Origin: Turnera subulata
Lineage: Eukaryota > Streptophyta > Magnoliopsida > Malpighiales > Passifloraceae
DNA: 64,000 bases
NCBI GenBank assembly: GCA_028386065.3
Contig: JAKUCV010005684.1
Coordinates: forward strand, 1-64,000
Direction of reading: 5' to 3'
A program made the position numbers and the translations under genes. This document shows positions 23,672 through 33,660 of the stretch, in pieces; within the stretch, counting starts at the first letter, position 1; every line of letters begins with the position of its first letter. Under the pieces are notes generated by a model that worked only from the letters and a program-made list of their open reading frames with translations, did no database searches and was not told the DNA's origin.

Positions 23672-24180
23672 GGATCTGTGTATTGACTTTTGCAGAGTGT
23701 TTAGTTGAGAATTTAATAAGCCAATGTTGTGTTTCGTTTCAATAAAAGGGGGCACTCTTTCTGTTATTTCAGTGACGTCTTTTTACATATATGGTTCATA
23801 TGAATATGGTGTGTTGGACAAACTCCCAAAATATCTGGACGTTAATCTAAAGATGTTTAATTCTAACAATAATAATCTTGATCACCACCCTAATCAAATA
23901 AAAGTCTTTGATCAAGCCATTCGAGCAAGAAAAAATCTTATCCGAATAGGCAAAGCAACAGACCAAAGAAGAGAACTACGTGAGCCTGATCTTGTGAGCC
24001 TAAAAAAAAAAAAAAAAGGAAAAAGGTCATGGGTACGTAGGAAGCCTGACAAGGGTTCGGTTTCATTATTATCATTGATAATCCAAAGATTGACAAAAGA
24101 TAAAGGGAGTTTGTTCACTCATTTATTCGCATGCATCATAAGTATAAAGAGATAGTTGTTGGAATGAGAATCAATCCTTC
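23672..24180 (+). other. Non-coding junction where RT to integrase is missing
   Basis: AT-rich sequence with an A17 tract at 24003-24017. No RT, RNase H or integrase motif is seen in any frame. It joins the post-protease region to the 3' end of the antisense ORF. Confidence 0.6.
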
Positions 24181-25476
24181 TTGTGCCTATTTCGACTTGG
24201 AGCGCCATCCCCACCATTAATCTCTTCGACTAGACGATTGGGAAATCCAAAGCCTGGGGGCACCAACTCTTCTAAGAATGCTTCTCTCATCAGACGCAAG
24301 GACCTCTCAGTATCAGCCACATCCTCTTTCAGTCATTCCAAATATGCCAATGAGGGAAGTATCTCGAAATGACCACCAGTACCTTCTCTCAAGGCCAGAG
24401 CCCAACCTTCTTTGATGACTTTTAGAGCAGCCGCCTCCATGGGTCCTGTGGTAGGAGTTGGGATAGTTGGTGGAACTACTTGATTTATGCCGAATTGTCT
24501 CAGGATCCTGTTCGGATGATAGTATGTGGATTTCTCTAGACCCGGGAGTGGGACCCAATCCTTGGAAAAAGTACGAACGACTACCTCTTGCATCCCCAAC
24601 AACCTGCAATACCACGTGATTTGTGTGCCTGTGAGATCCCTCATGAAGATGGTCCAATCCCGAATGGTGTGGAAGAAGAAGGAATAACAAAGGCGAATGT
24701 AATTCGGAGGATTGGTTTGAGGCCGTTCAATCAATGTGAGGTGTTCACACAAACACATCCGAAAAAGTATGAAGAATCAGCATGATAACAATAATACTTC
24801 GAGAATTAGAGTGGGAAAATTTATACCTGAAGCAAGAGGGGAGAGCCGAACATAAGAGCTGAGGGATCATCCACCAGTTTGTCGGAGGGTTTCCCCTAAA
24901 ATCATTGAAGTAAGGCTCTTTTTGTTAAAGAGCTTAGCCACCAAAGCACCGACTCGGAGGGGACAAACACTAGGGGAGCCTACTAAGAGAAACTCATGTG
25001 TCATCACAAGGGCAAGAGCATGGTTTTGTTTTTCTCTCCATTAGGCATCACACTCCTCCAGATGATGTTCCGAACCACCAAGGAAATATTGGTCAACGAT
25101 TTTCGATAAGTCAAGACAGTTGTGCTGATCCAGAAGAAAACTAAGCTGCCCATCAGTCAAGAAAAGAAAATTTGCTAACCTCTTTTAGGACGGGTTTTTC
25201 AAGAGAAACCATGGCAACTTCGCTTATGAACTTTTCACCCATGAACGTGTTGAATTCATCAACAGAAGGACAAAGCTCCACCATGTCTTGACCGAAGCGA
25301 AAAACGCGAGGACTCTTGTCCCAAAATTTTGCAGCAGCACGGATCAAGTTCTCCTCCACCGCAATGCCAAGAAGTTGGAACAATGTGGAGAGTCCCAGCA
25401 CCGCAAAACTCAGACGACATATGCGAGGCACGCTCGCCATCCATTGAAGCACCTTGGCATGAAAATTCTCAATCAT
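24181..25476 (-). pseudogene. Antisense additional ORF (DUF7745-like) of the Tat element, broken
   Basis: Tat-clade elements often carry an additional ORF of unknown function in antisense orientation. Here the minus strand begins MIENFHAKVLQWMASVPRIC at 25476. It continues with LLGIAVEENLIRAAAKFWD and the family-like FRFGQDMVELCPSVDEFNTF, then KFSFLD, where it ends at 25153. A second block (24758-24333) carries YSFFFHTIRDWTIFMRD, WYCRLLGMQ and LEKSTYYHPNRILRQFGINQ, resembling the later part of the same domain. The ~400 bases between the blocks have no long frame on this strand and may be an intron or decay. DUF7745 assignment is by motif memory, and function is unknown. Its own upstream region is described at 25541-25740. 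Confidence 0.65.
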
Positions 25477-25540
25477 GTTTGTTTTAGATGTGTGTTGGAG
25501 GGATTTCGAGGTTTATAAGTGTCTTTAGGCATCCCCAGAG

Positions 25541-25554
25541 CTATATTTATAGTG
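25541..25554 (-). promoter_or_regulatory. Candidate TATA box of the antisense ORF
   Basis: The minus strand reads CACTATAAATATAG, 65-78 bases upstream of the antisense ATG at 25476. It shares ACTATAAATA with the LTR TATA box. The hairpin block at 25637-25740 lies ~85 bases further upstream on this strand, the same arrangement as in the LTR. Confidence 0.55.
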
Positions 25555-25636
25555 TTTTGAGATGAGAGGACTCGTGAAAAACCCTAAAGCCCAAACCCAA
25601 AGGCCAAAAAAGGAAAAAAGACAAAAACCCGGGAGC

Positions 25637-25740
25637 TATGACCGCCAGCGCGGGCGGTCATGACGAGAAGACCGCCACATCTAGCGGTCATCCATACAAG
25701 ACCGCCAGGAAGTGGCGGTCAACTCTCCCCTTGACCGCCC
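25637..25740. repeat. Alternating GACCGCC/GGCGGTC hairpin block, internal copy
   Basis: Motifs run GACCGCC, GGCGGTCAT, GACCGCC, GCGGTCAT, GACCGCC, GGCGGTC, GACCGCC, so each neighbour pair can fold. The spacer sequences differ from those in the LTR copy, so this is not a simple recent duplication of the LTR block. Confidence 0.85.
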
Positions 25741-26073
25741 AGCCGGCACTGTTCACCCAAAAAGTTGATTTTTTTTTTAAAAAAAATCCAAAAAATTGGG
25801 AGAAAAAAAAAGGAAGAAGAGGAAAGAGAGAATATGAAAGAGAGGCGAGGAAAACATGTGTATTTATCACTTAAGGGACATTTTATGATCTTTTACTTGA
25901 ATTTACAATGATATGTGTTATGATTTGTTAGACGTGTACTTTGCTTTAGAATGATGAGTCTTTTGAAAACGTGATGAGCATATTCTTTGGACGATTGCCT
26001 TGAATGAGGGAGGATCCGAAGGGTCCGCGAACATGCTCGATCTAGACCAGTCGAGAGTCGCCAGGGGAAAATG
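25741..26073. other. Untranslated Tat sequence left of the Cassandra insertion
   Basis: A T/A-rich stretch and no coding motif. The last bases (26069-26073, AAATG) form the left target duplication of the Cassandra element. Confidence 0.5.
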
Positions 26074-26568
26074 TGTGACACCCGAGGTCTGTGAGGGCGG
26101 GAAGTGAATGCCGGTGCCGGGATGAGCATGGACAAGGAGCGGCTTCTGGCAGCCTTCTAGACGGAGGGGCACATGAATGAACCGAATCCACACCAGAATA
26201 GTAGAGATCCCGAGACTGTGTAGGGATGGGGCTGCACAGTTGGGGTGATTTCGTAATTATACGGGTATGGGACTGTATAATTAAGAATAGCTCAAATGAA
26301 ATGATTTCGAGGTTGTATAGGTATGGGACTGTACGATCGAGAATAGCTTAAACGGTTTGATGAGTACTAACTATATCAACAAGGTGCACCTACCTTTTCG
26401 GTGCTCATTCCAGAAAAAACTCCAAAGTTAAGCGTGCTTGACTTGGAGCAATTCTAAAATGGGTGACCTCTTGGGAAGTTTTCCCCGGAAACATGCGAGT
26501 GAGGACAAAGCATGTTGGAAAGGTCCCGTGTTGGTCTGTAGTGACAGTCGACAAGCTGGGATGTTACA
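26074..26568 (+). repeat. Cassandra 5' LTR
   Basis: It pairs with 26644-27137 at high identity. Two near-repeats (TATACGGGTATGGGACTGTA near 26257 and TATAGGTATGGGACTGTACG near 26313) lie upstream of the 5S-like segment. Confidence 0.9.
26384..26507 (+). other. 5S rRNA-like segment in the Cassandra 5' LTR
   Basis: AGTTAAGCGTGCTTG (26426-26440) matches the 5S box A region and GGGTGACCTCTTGGGAAG (26461-26478) matches box C, at the spacing of plant 5S genes. In Cassandra these act as internal RNA polymerase III promoter elements. The flanking bases have diverged, so this is not a 5S rRNA gene. Confidence 0.85.
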
Positions 26569-26570
26569 GT

Positions 26571-26582
26571 TGGTAGCAGAGC
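26571..26582 (+). other. Cassandra primer binding site
   Basis: TGGTAGCAGAGC, two bases after the LTR end. It is the same variant as in the Sirevirus at 14604. Confidence 0.8.
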
Positions 26583-26643
26583 TCCAGGACTCCCCTAGTA
26601 CGGTGCGGGGTTCGGGGACGAACCTAGCGGAAGCTGGTGGGCC

Positions 26644-27137
26644 TGTGACACCCGGGGTCTATGAGGGCGAGAAGTGAATGCCAGTGCCGGGATGAGTATG
26701 GACAAGGAGCGGCTTCTGGCAGGCTTCTAGACGGAGGGGCACATGAATGAACCGAATCCACACCGGAATAGGAGAGATCCTGAGACTGTGTAGGGATGGG
26801 GCCGCACAGTTGGGGCGATTTCATAATTATACGGGTATGGGACTGTATAATTAAGAATAGCTCAAATGAAGTGATTTTGAGGTTGTATAGATATGGGACT
26901 GTACAATCGAGAATAACTTAAACGGTTTGATGGGTACTAACTATATCAACAAGGTGTTTCTACCTTTTCGGTGCTCATTCCAGAAAAAACTCCAAAGTTA
27001 AGCGGGCTTGACTTGGAGCAATTCTAGGAAGGGTGACCTCCTGGGAAGTTTTCCCCGGAAACATGCGAGTGAGGACAAAGCATATTGGAAAGGTCCTGTG
27101 TTGGTCTGTAGTGACAGTCGACAACCGGGACGTTACA
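26644..27137 (+). repeat. Cassandra 3' LTR with second 5S-like segment
   Basis: The 5S-like part spans about 26951-27074. Box A here reads AGTTAAGCGGGCTTG (one change) and box C GGGTGACCTCCTGGGAAG, closer to real 5S than the 5' copy. Confidence 0.9.
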
Positions 27138-27395
27138 AGATGCCCCTAAGATAGAAGTAGAATTGATGAGAGTCGTTGGGGGCAAATACCCCTAAAGTAG
27201 AGTGGATGAAGATGTTGCGGGATAGATATCCCAAAGACGTTGTCCTGACATAGAGGAGCACCGAGACTATGTAGATGAACCACGGGATGATTCCCGTTAG
27301 CTCTTGGGACTAGGAAAATCCCAAGACCCCTGAGATGAGATGAGATCCTCAAAGGAGGGCGGCAATATCCCTAGTTAACATAGGTGAGATGATCC
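27138..27395 (+). other. Degenerate lead-in to the Tat 3' minisatellite
   Basis: Short related phrases (GTAGAGTGG..., ATCCCAAAGACG, AAATCCCAAGACCCC) look like decayed repeat units. There is no coding signature. TAGGTGAGATGATCCT at 27381-27396 recurs at the other end of the array. Confidence 0.5.
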
Positions 27396-27861
27396 TAGTT
27401 AGCAAAATCCCCACAGGAGGGTGATAATATCCTTAGTTAGCAAAATCCCCGAAGGAGGGTGATAATATCCTTAGTTGGCAAAATCCCCACGGGAGGATGA
27501 TAATATCCTTAGTTAGCAAAATCCCCACAGGAGGGTGATAATATCCTTAGTTGGCGAAATTCCCACGAGAGGGTGATAATATCATTAGTTGGCAAAATCC
27601 CCACGGGAGGGTGATAATATTCTTAGTTAGCAAAATCCCCACAGGAGGGTGATAATATCCTTAGTTGGCAAAATCCCCACGGGAGGGTGATAATATCCTT
27701 AGTTAGCAAAATCCCCACAGGAGGGTGATAATATCCTTAGTTGGCAAAATCCCCACAGGATGGTGATAATATCCTTAGTTGGCAAAATCCCCACAGGAGG
27801 GTGATAATATCCTTAGTTGGCAAGATCCCTACGGGAGGGTGATAATATCCTTAGTTAGCAT
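27396..27861 (+). repeat. 38-bp minisatellite (~12 units) in the Tat 3' untranslated region
   Basis: Units contain GGGTGATAATATCCTTAGTT followed by (A/G)GCAAAATCCCCAC and AGGA or GGGA. Variants alternate between TTAGC and TTGGC spellings. TAGGTGAGATGATCC flanks both ends. It is not a CRISPR array, because units are directly adjacent with no unique spacers. Confidence 0.9.
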
Positions 27862-28135
27862 AGGTGAGATGATCCTTTGTTAATGACTTTTGGCACCAGG
27901 AAATTCCCAGAAGAAACCCCGGGATGAGATGATTCCCGGTAGCTCTAGGGACCACGATAATCCCAAGAGATGAGATGAGTCAATCACAAACCTCGGGATG
28001 AGATGATTCTCGAGGTGGAGCATGTGATGCTCCAACCATTGGTCCACAGCACTCACATTTGTTATCCAAATTTGGTTGTTCCTTCCTTGCGTTACTTCGT
28101 CTTTAAGTTCTAAAGACTCACCAACGAGGGGCGTC
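27862..28135 (+). other. Tat 3' leader and polypurine tract
   Basis: Non-coding. CCAACGAGGGGCGTC (28121-28135) directly precedes the 3' LTR and holds the purine run GAGGGG. Confidence 0.55.
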
Positions 28136-29688
28136 TGTGAACACCCAAATTTGACCCATGAAAATTATATTGAGATTAGACTCCAGACATGTTTGAATCA
28201 TAAGATTGATGAGTTAGTCTTGGGTTGAAGCATGGATGGGGTTTAATTTTAGTAGAATTTATACATTATAGTAATTAAGACTTTTATATGCCTAGGATTA
28301 ATGAGACGATTTAATCATAGGATATGTTAAGAACTCAATTGCTAAATTGTATTTTATCTCATTAAATTTGGCCTTGTTTATTTATTAAACACAATTATAT
28401 TTATTCTTGGGTTGAAGATAAATGTAAGGGTCCAATTTAATAAGGTATGGACTTTTCTTCAGAGTTGCACAACCTATTAACACCTTGCTTGCAGACAAAT
28501 TTAGCTCTGATTTTCGTGAAAAATCAGAGCTAAATCATTCCTTAATAGAAAGAATATTTTTGGTATGATTTTGGCTTAAAATGAGGAACCAATGTGTAAT
28601 TAGTCAATTAGGAGATGATTGAGAGGAGTAGTAATCAAGAAAGCAGAGGATTCGGGACCGAAAATGGAAAGAACGAGTGAGACGCGTAGGCGCGGGCGGT
28701 CATCTCGGGATGACCGCCGGGCCTGGGCGGTCTTCCACCCACGACCGCCCGGCCTGGCTGTCATTCATAGGATAACCGTCGGCCATTGCAGTCATGCACA
28801 CCCAGAAACACGTTTTCTCCCCGATTTTTGCCCGTAATCTGATTCTACTCGATTTTGGCCCAGATTTTTGGCCATTACCTTGATCATTAAGTTGGTCCAC
28901 GCCCCTAGGCTACCCGGAACACTATAAATAGGACCCTCCTCTCACATTTCAAGGGACACACATTATATTACACAAACACTCTTCATAAAGCTTTGAAGCT
29001 TGGAGAAACTCTATCTCTCCAAGCTTAAGAAATAGTTCCACAGGCAAAACTCTGGAAAATTTCGTGGGTAGCATCATCCATTGAAGGTAGCAAAGGGGAA
29101 AATCAAGAAGAACTCCAAAATTGAGTTGAGGAGTGGGAGGAAATTGTATGGGAGGCACAACCCAAACCAAGGAGCTAGAGGAGGGCTACAAGAGGTAATC
29201 CTAATCCCTTTTTGTCTGACCAATTATTATTGAGATGTTGATGTTGACGATGGTGTGATTGTTGTGATGCCATGTCAAGAACTACGTGGGCTTTGAACCT
29301 GGTCGTCGGGGTACGTAGGTGGTTTCTAGTGGTGGAAACTCAAGCCCAATCTTTTTATTCTCCCCTTTCTTTTTAATATTCAGTCATTATGTATTTTGGT
29401 GCTCACACTTGCACACTCACACAAGGCATACAAAATCCTCTAATTGCACAAAGTTTCGCCCCAACATGGATGGTTGCCTAACACCTTCCCATCCATGACG
29501 AATCCCCGGGTCCAGCATCTTTGGTTCGTTATCCAGTTCCCTAAATGGAGTCACATGAAGGGTTTTTCCCAAGTTTTTGTCCCTTAATAAAATTTGGGTG
29601 GCGACTCCGAAGATGTTGGATGATGGTTATGAAGAAGGTGTAAAGGAAAGGTGAATAGGCCCAAGTGATTTTGGGTCGGGTATTCATA
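28136..29688 (+). repeat. 3' LTR of the Tat/Ogre-like element
   Basis: It starts TGTGAACACCC and ends GGGTATTCATA before the GGTAG target duplication. It repeats the hairpin block (28695-28795) and the TATA box (28921-28932) of the 5' LTR. Confidence 0.9.
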
Positions 29689-30332
29689 GGTAGTCTCTTA
29701 TATCTCACTGCCACCAAACCGGACATCATGCTTAGTGTATGTCTATGTGCTCGATTTCAATCTTGTCCTAAAGAATCACATCGTAGAGCCATAAAGTGTA
29801 TTTTTAAGTACTTGAAAAGTACACCATCCATAGGATTATGGTATCCCAAAGTTGATGCTTTTACTTTGACAAGCTATTCAGATGCAGACTTTGCAGGATG
29901 TACCTTAGACAGGAAAAGCACAAGTGGAACATATCAGTTGCTTGGACAATCCCTTGTGTCTTGGTCAAGCAATAAGCAAAATTCGGTTACTACATCTACC
30001 ACAGAAGTTGAATATATGGCGACTGGAGCATGTTGTGTTCAAGTTCTATAGAGGAAGAAAACTCTATCTGATTATGGACTAACCTTAACTATGTGCCTAT
30101 CTATTGTGATAGTTCTAGTGCAATCAACTTGACTAAAAATCCTGTGCAACACTCTCGGACTAAGCATATTGAAGTTCGACACCACTTTATCCGGGATCAT
30201 CTGTTGAAGAAAGATGTGGCCATTAAATTTGTCAAGACTGAAAATCAACTTGCTGATATTTTTGCAAAGCCACTCAAAGAGGACCAATTTACAAAAATTA
30301 GACTTGAGCTGGGCATGTGTAATCTACCGTAA
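29689..30332 (+). pseudogene. Sirevirus pol, 3' part: end of RT and RNase H (broken)
   Basis: The frame resumes directly from the pol interrupted at 18985: SLLYLTATKPDIMLSVCLCA is the end of RT/connection. RNase H follows with SDADFAGCTLDRKSTSG near 29878 and STTEVEYMA near 29998, then stops at TAG 30049. After a frame change the last part (30093-30332) shows YCDSSSAINLTKNPVQHSR and LADIFAKPLKEDQF, the usual copia C-terminus, ending at 30330. Together with 16518-18985 it completes the domain order protease-integrase-RT-RNase H. It cannot be translated because of the nested element and the frame break. Confidence 0.9.
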
Positions 30333-30853
30333 AAGTTTGTAAGTAAATTTGGGTGCTGCAAAAATCATATCTATACATATATGTTCATGCATCATATTAG
30401 GCTATTGCATTCATAACACTTGCACACAAGCACTATGCATTCAGACAAAATGAGGACACTTTCAAAAGGTGTTCGAATCATCAGAGATGCTGAAGCGAAG
30501 TTTGGGAAGATCTGGTTACATATGAAACCATTTATATGCGGATTGTATGGAGATATGGTTTTTGGGAAAAACCATTCTGTAAGAGCCAACGGTTATTGAC
30601 TTGAAGGAAAAGGAGGAGATATGGCAGTTGAGTTCTACTAAAGGTAGTTACCTTTTTGTGTTTCCCAAACCTGTCAGGGGAAACAAAAGCAAGTGGAGGA
30701 GTTATTACAATGAAACCGCTCCCTATACCCGTGATAGACTCTCTCTCTCTCCTACATTGTCGGATTTCCTCTCACCCGAGTTTGTCTTTCTTTCAAAAAC
30801 TCTCCCAAATATACATAGAAATCCTAAAACACTCAAGCCTCCTAATCTCCAAG
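30333..30853 (+). other. Spacer between Sirevirus pol and the envelope-like ORF
   Basis: No domain is visible. An imperfect palindrome TATGGTTTTTGGGAAAAACCAT lies at ~30553-30574. Open sequence from 30601 is upstream of the preferred start at 30854. Confidence 0.5.
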
Positions 30854-33660
30854 ATGAAGACACACTCAGGAAAGGGCAATCCAGCAAAAGAACTCGACAC
30901 TTCAAAATCACCTAAATCAACCATGAAAACAGCTCCAGCGAAACAGAAACCTACTTCTGCATCAAAATCCTCCATAAAAGTAAAACCTCAATCTTTTAAG
31001 AAACCTCTAGTAGAGAAGAAGAAGCAAGGCAGCACAGATTTGACATCAATGGAGAAGACTGCTGCAGAAGGCTTGAAGAAATTCAAGGCTGACAAGTTGA
31101 TGAAAGGCAAGGAGATTCTGAGGGCAAATATAAAGAAATCAAAAGCTCCGGGTAGTACTCTTAACTCTCCATCGCCTGTTTCAAATGCTACTAGGATAGC
31201 ATTAGAGAGAATTTATGATCCTAAAAATGCTAGACGTGACATCGTACTCTATAAACATATGGCTGGTGTGAGGATGTTTTACGAGGTAGAAGAGTGGGCT
31301 ATGAAGAATGTACGGGGAGCGTGTAAAATGCTCTCTGATAGGCCAAATGCTGATGAAATTGACACTATGTCATCTAGTATTATGAAGAGGTTTGGTGAAG
31401 TTAGTGAAAGAGTTGCCCGTGAATACTTTCTTGATATTATGAGACCAGTAGGTGAAGGGGGTCCGCCAAGTCATGTTATGGATGCAGAGTTAGCTGAAAA
31501 AGAGAAAGAATTGGCTGCCAGACAAAAGCAGTTTGAGGAGAAAATACAAAGACTCTGGGCTTTGGCCACTGAACAAAACAAACTTTCTCAAATGGAGCCC
31601 TCTACTGATCAAATGGTGACACCCTTGCAGTGATGGGCTCACGGAATTACATTCGACCCAGAAGTTTCAAAGAGAGTAGAAGCAGAAGCTTCGTTAGACC
31701 GATTCTTCAGAGATAAGTGCATCGGAACTTTGTATGAGGCAGAGAGGATGAGTTGTTTGTAGAGAGATATGGTGCCACCAGAATTTTACCCAATAGGCCT
31801 ACTGCAAGAGAAATTGATTCTATTGTGCATGTTATCTATGGCAAATTTGGAAAATTTTGTTCAAATGAAGCCAAGATTTTTCTTAAAGAATTGACTCATG
31901 AATTACAGCCTGCAGTAGAAATTGAGAATAGGGTTGCTGGCACAACCAAATCTCTGGAAAGAATGTAAAATGCCGAGAACAAGGCCCTGAATTTGAAAAA
32001 AGATCTGGTCGTGGAAAAACCAGATGAGGTGGAGAAGAGTGTAGAAAAAGAAATTCATGATGAATCCTCTTCTGATAATAAAAAGGAGCTGGAGAAGCAA
32101 TCTGAAAGGTCTGTGTCTCCTTACAAAACTGATGTACCAAAGAATCAAAAGAGAAGAGACGTGGTTTATGGAAAGACCAAAACTCCAGCAATGAGAAAGC
32201 CGAGTGCTCGCCTTCTCGAAAAAGGAATTGTAAGGCAGCCTGGGAAGAAGAAGAAGCAGGAAACTGGAGTCCATTTAATTGATTCAGTTTTTGATGAGGA
32301 AATGGCTGAGGCAGAAGCTTCCAAGAAAAGAAAAAGAACAAAAGGAAGCGAGTCTGAGAAGAGTGCAAGCTACAAATCTACTAAAGATGATCTGGTTGCT
32401 GAAAAATCAGATCTTGAAGAGAATCGTGCAGATGACTTCATCTCCAAATTCTACTCTGATGATGAGAAAGAAAAGGAGAAAGATGAAGATAATGATGAAT
32501 GTAAGGAGCGTGATAATGATGAGGAAGAGGAAGAAAAAGATGGAGAAGAAGACGAAAAAGAGAAAGAAGTGGAAGAAGATGATGAAGAAGTAGATGAGGA
32601 ACAAGAGGATGAAGAAGAAGAAAACAAAGAAGAAGAAGATGTCGAGGATGACCATGAGGATAATGACGATGAAAAGAACCAGAAGTCCAAAGAGGAACAG
32701 ACAGAGGAAGAAAAAGTAGTTCCTGAGCCGCCAAAAAAAAAGGCCATAACAATTGCCAAGGCCAAGACAACTGCCAAATCTGATGGGTTGGTCAAGAAAG
32801 AGGATGGGACGAAGAAGTTCACGACACTCACCAAAGACTACAATTTGGTCTTGAAAGATTTTGAAAATCTCGAAATCACTCCCATCCTGAAGCATTTCAA
32901 ACTCGACTATTTGGCCATTTTACAGATCCAAACGGATGAAGGAATTATGGATGAGTTCTACAAGAATCTACATATGAAGATAGATAAGAATGATGAGGTC
33001 AAGTATTTGGCGAGCAATGTGTGGGGCAAAAAGATCAAGGTGACTGAATATATTATCCGAGATGTGCTCAAGCCCAAGAAAGGCACTATCAGGCACTACG
33101 ACACCAAGTCTGGTGTTAAAGTGAATATCAAGGGAGCTCCTTCTTACAGTCAGCAAACACGATTAGTATATGGATCTAACAAGAAAGGCACATATCAGCA
33201 AACTACACCTCTTGCTAGAGTAGTGTTGTACATGCTCACCCGAGTAGTCTTGTCCTTGGCATTTCAATGAGATCTCCAATGCTGATTTATGGCTAGTTGC
33301 TTGCCTTATGGAGAAGAGACCAGTTTGTTGGGAATATTAGATTCTTCACCACTTGGCACTCTATATACCCAGAAGTCATGGCCGGTTGATTACACTGATT
33401 GCGAAGAGATTTGGTGTTAAATCACCAAAAAGTGCTACTCTTCAGCCGGTTGGGTTCATTGATCGCAAAACCTTGTCCAATATGAGCATCAAGATTGGTA
33501 CAAATGGGAAGTAAGAAGTGATTTGTGCTGGGGCAAGTACTAAGGAAACTATGTTGAATGATCGGGGAACTCGTCTATGCCTTTTGGAGATTGACATGGG
33601 TAAGATCCGAGATGAGATTATTGATCTTAAGGATGAGATGATGGCACAATTTTAGCTCGT
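30854..33660 (+). pseudogene. Sirevirus envelope-like / extra ORF, broken
   Basis: Maximus/SIRE-type Sireviruses carry an extra ORF after pol, called envelope-like from its position; its role is not established. The ATG at 30854 (MKTHSGKGNPAKELDTSKS) is preferred over 30656. The first part is Lys/Ser/Pro-rich and the frame ends at TGA 31631. The next frame (31753-33270) has one internal TAA at 31966-31968. Its middle (32440-32710) is a very acidic Asp/Glu/Lys run, followed by PPKKKAITIAKAK and a globular-looking part (NLEITPILKHFKLDYLAIL...). Remains continue in broken frames to about 33660. I see no convincing signal peptide or transmembrane helix, so membrane function is unsupported. Confidence 0.7.

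Larger units (their letters stand above)
26074..27137 (+). mobile_element. Cassandra-type TRIM retrotransposon
   Basis: Two ~495-bp LTRs (26074-26568, 26644-27137) start TGTGACACCC and end (A/C)(T/C)GTTACA-like. Between them are 75 bases holding a primer site and a purine-rich GCTGGTGGGCC. Each LTR carries a 5S rRNA-like segment, the hallmark of Cassandra. Flanks are AAATG (26069-26073) and AGATG (27138-27142), a 5-bp target duplication with one change. No protein is encoded, so movement would need proteins in trans. It sits inside the Tat element. Confidence 0.9.
18986..29688 (+). mobile_element. Tat/Ogre-like gypsy element with antisense ORF, lacking RT
   Basis: LTRs at 18986-20596 and 28136-29688 start TG(T/C)GAACACCC and end GGGTATTCA(TA). 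The 5-bp target duplication GGTAG is at 18981-18985 and 29689-29693. The internal order is primer binding site, gag, protease and a Tat/Ogre post-protease region, then an antisense ORF, a Cassandra insertion, a 38-bp minisatellite and a polypurine tract. RT, RNase H and integrase are missing altogether, so the element is non-autonomous. The primer site, gag type, DNGS protease and antisense DUF7745-like ORF all point to the Tat clade. Confidence 0.9.

Noticed and set aside
24181..25476. Host gene with a plant mobile domain
   Set aside because: It lies between the LTRs of a Tat element at the place where that clade carries an antisense extra ORF.
26384..26507. A genuine 5S rRNA gene
   Set aside because: Only the internal promoter boxes match well; it sits in a Cassandra LTR and is repeated in the other LTR.
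27396..27861. Regularly repeated array resembling a CRISPR locus
   Set aside because: Units are directly adjacent with no variable spacers, in a plant retrotransposon 3' region.
30601..30853. Earlier start codons for the envelope-like ORF
   Set aside because: The segment reads as leader; the Lys/Ser-rich protein begins naturally at the ATG at 30854.
32407..32895. Minus-strand hydrophobic frames resembling membrane proteins
   Set aside because: Reverse complement of the acidic Asp/Glu run in the envelope-like ORF.
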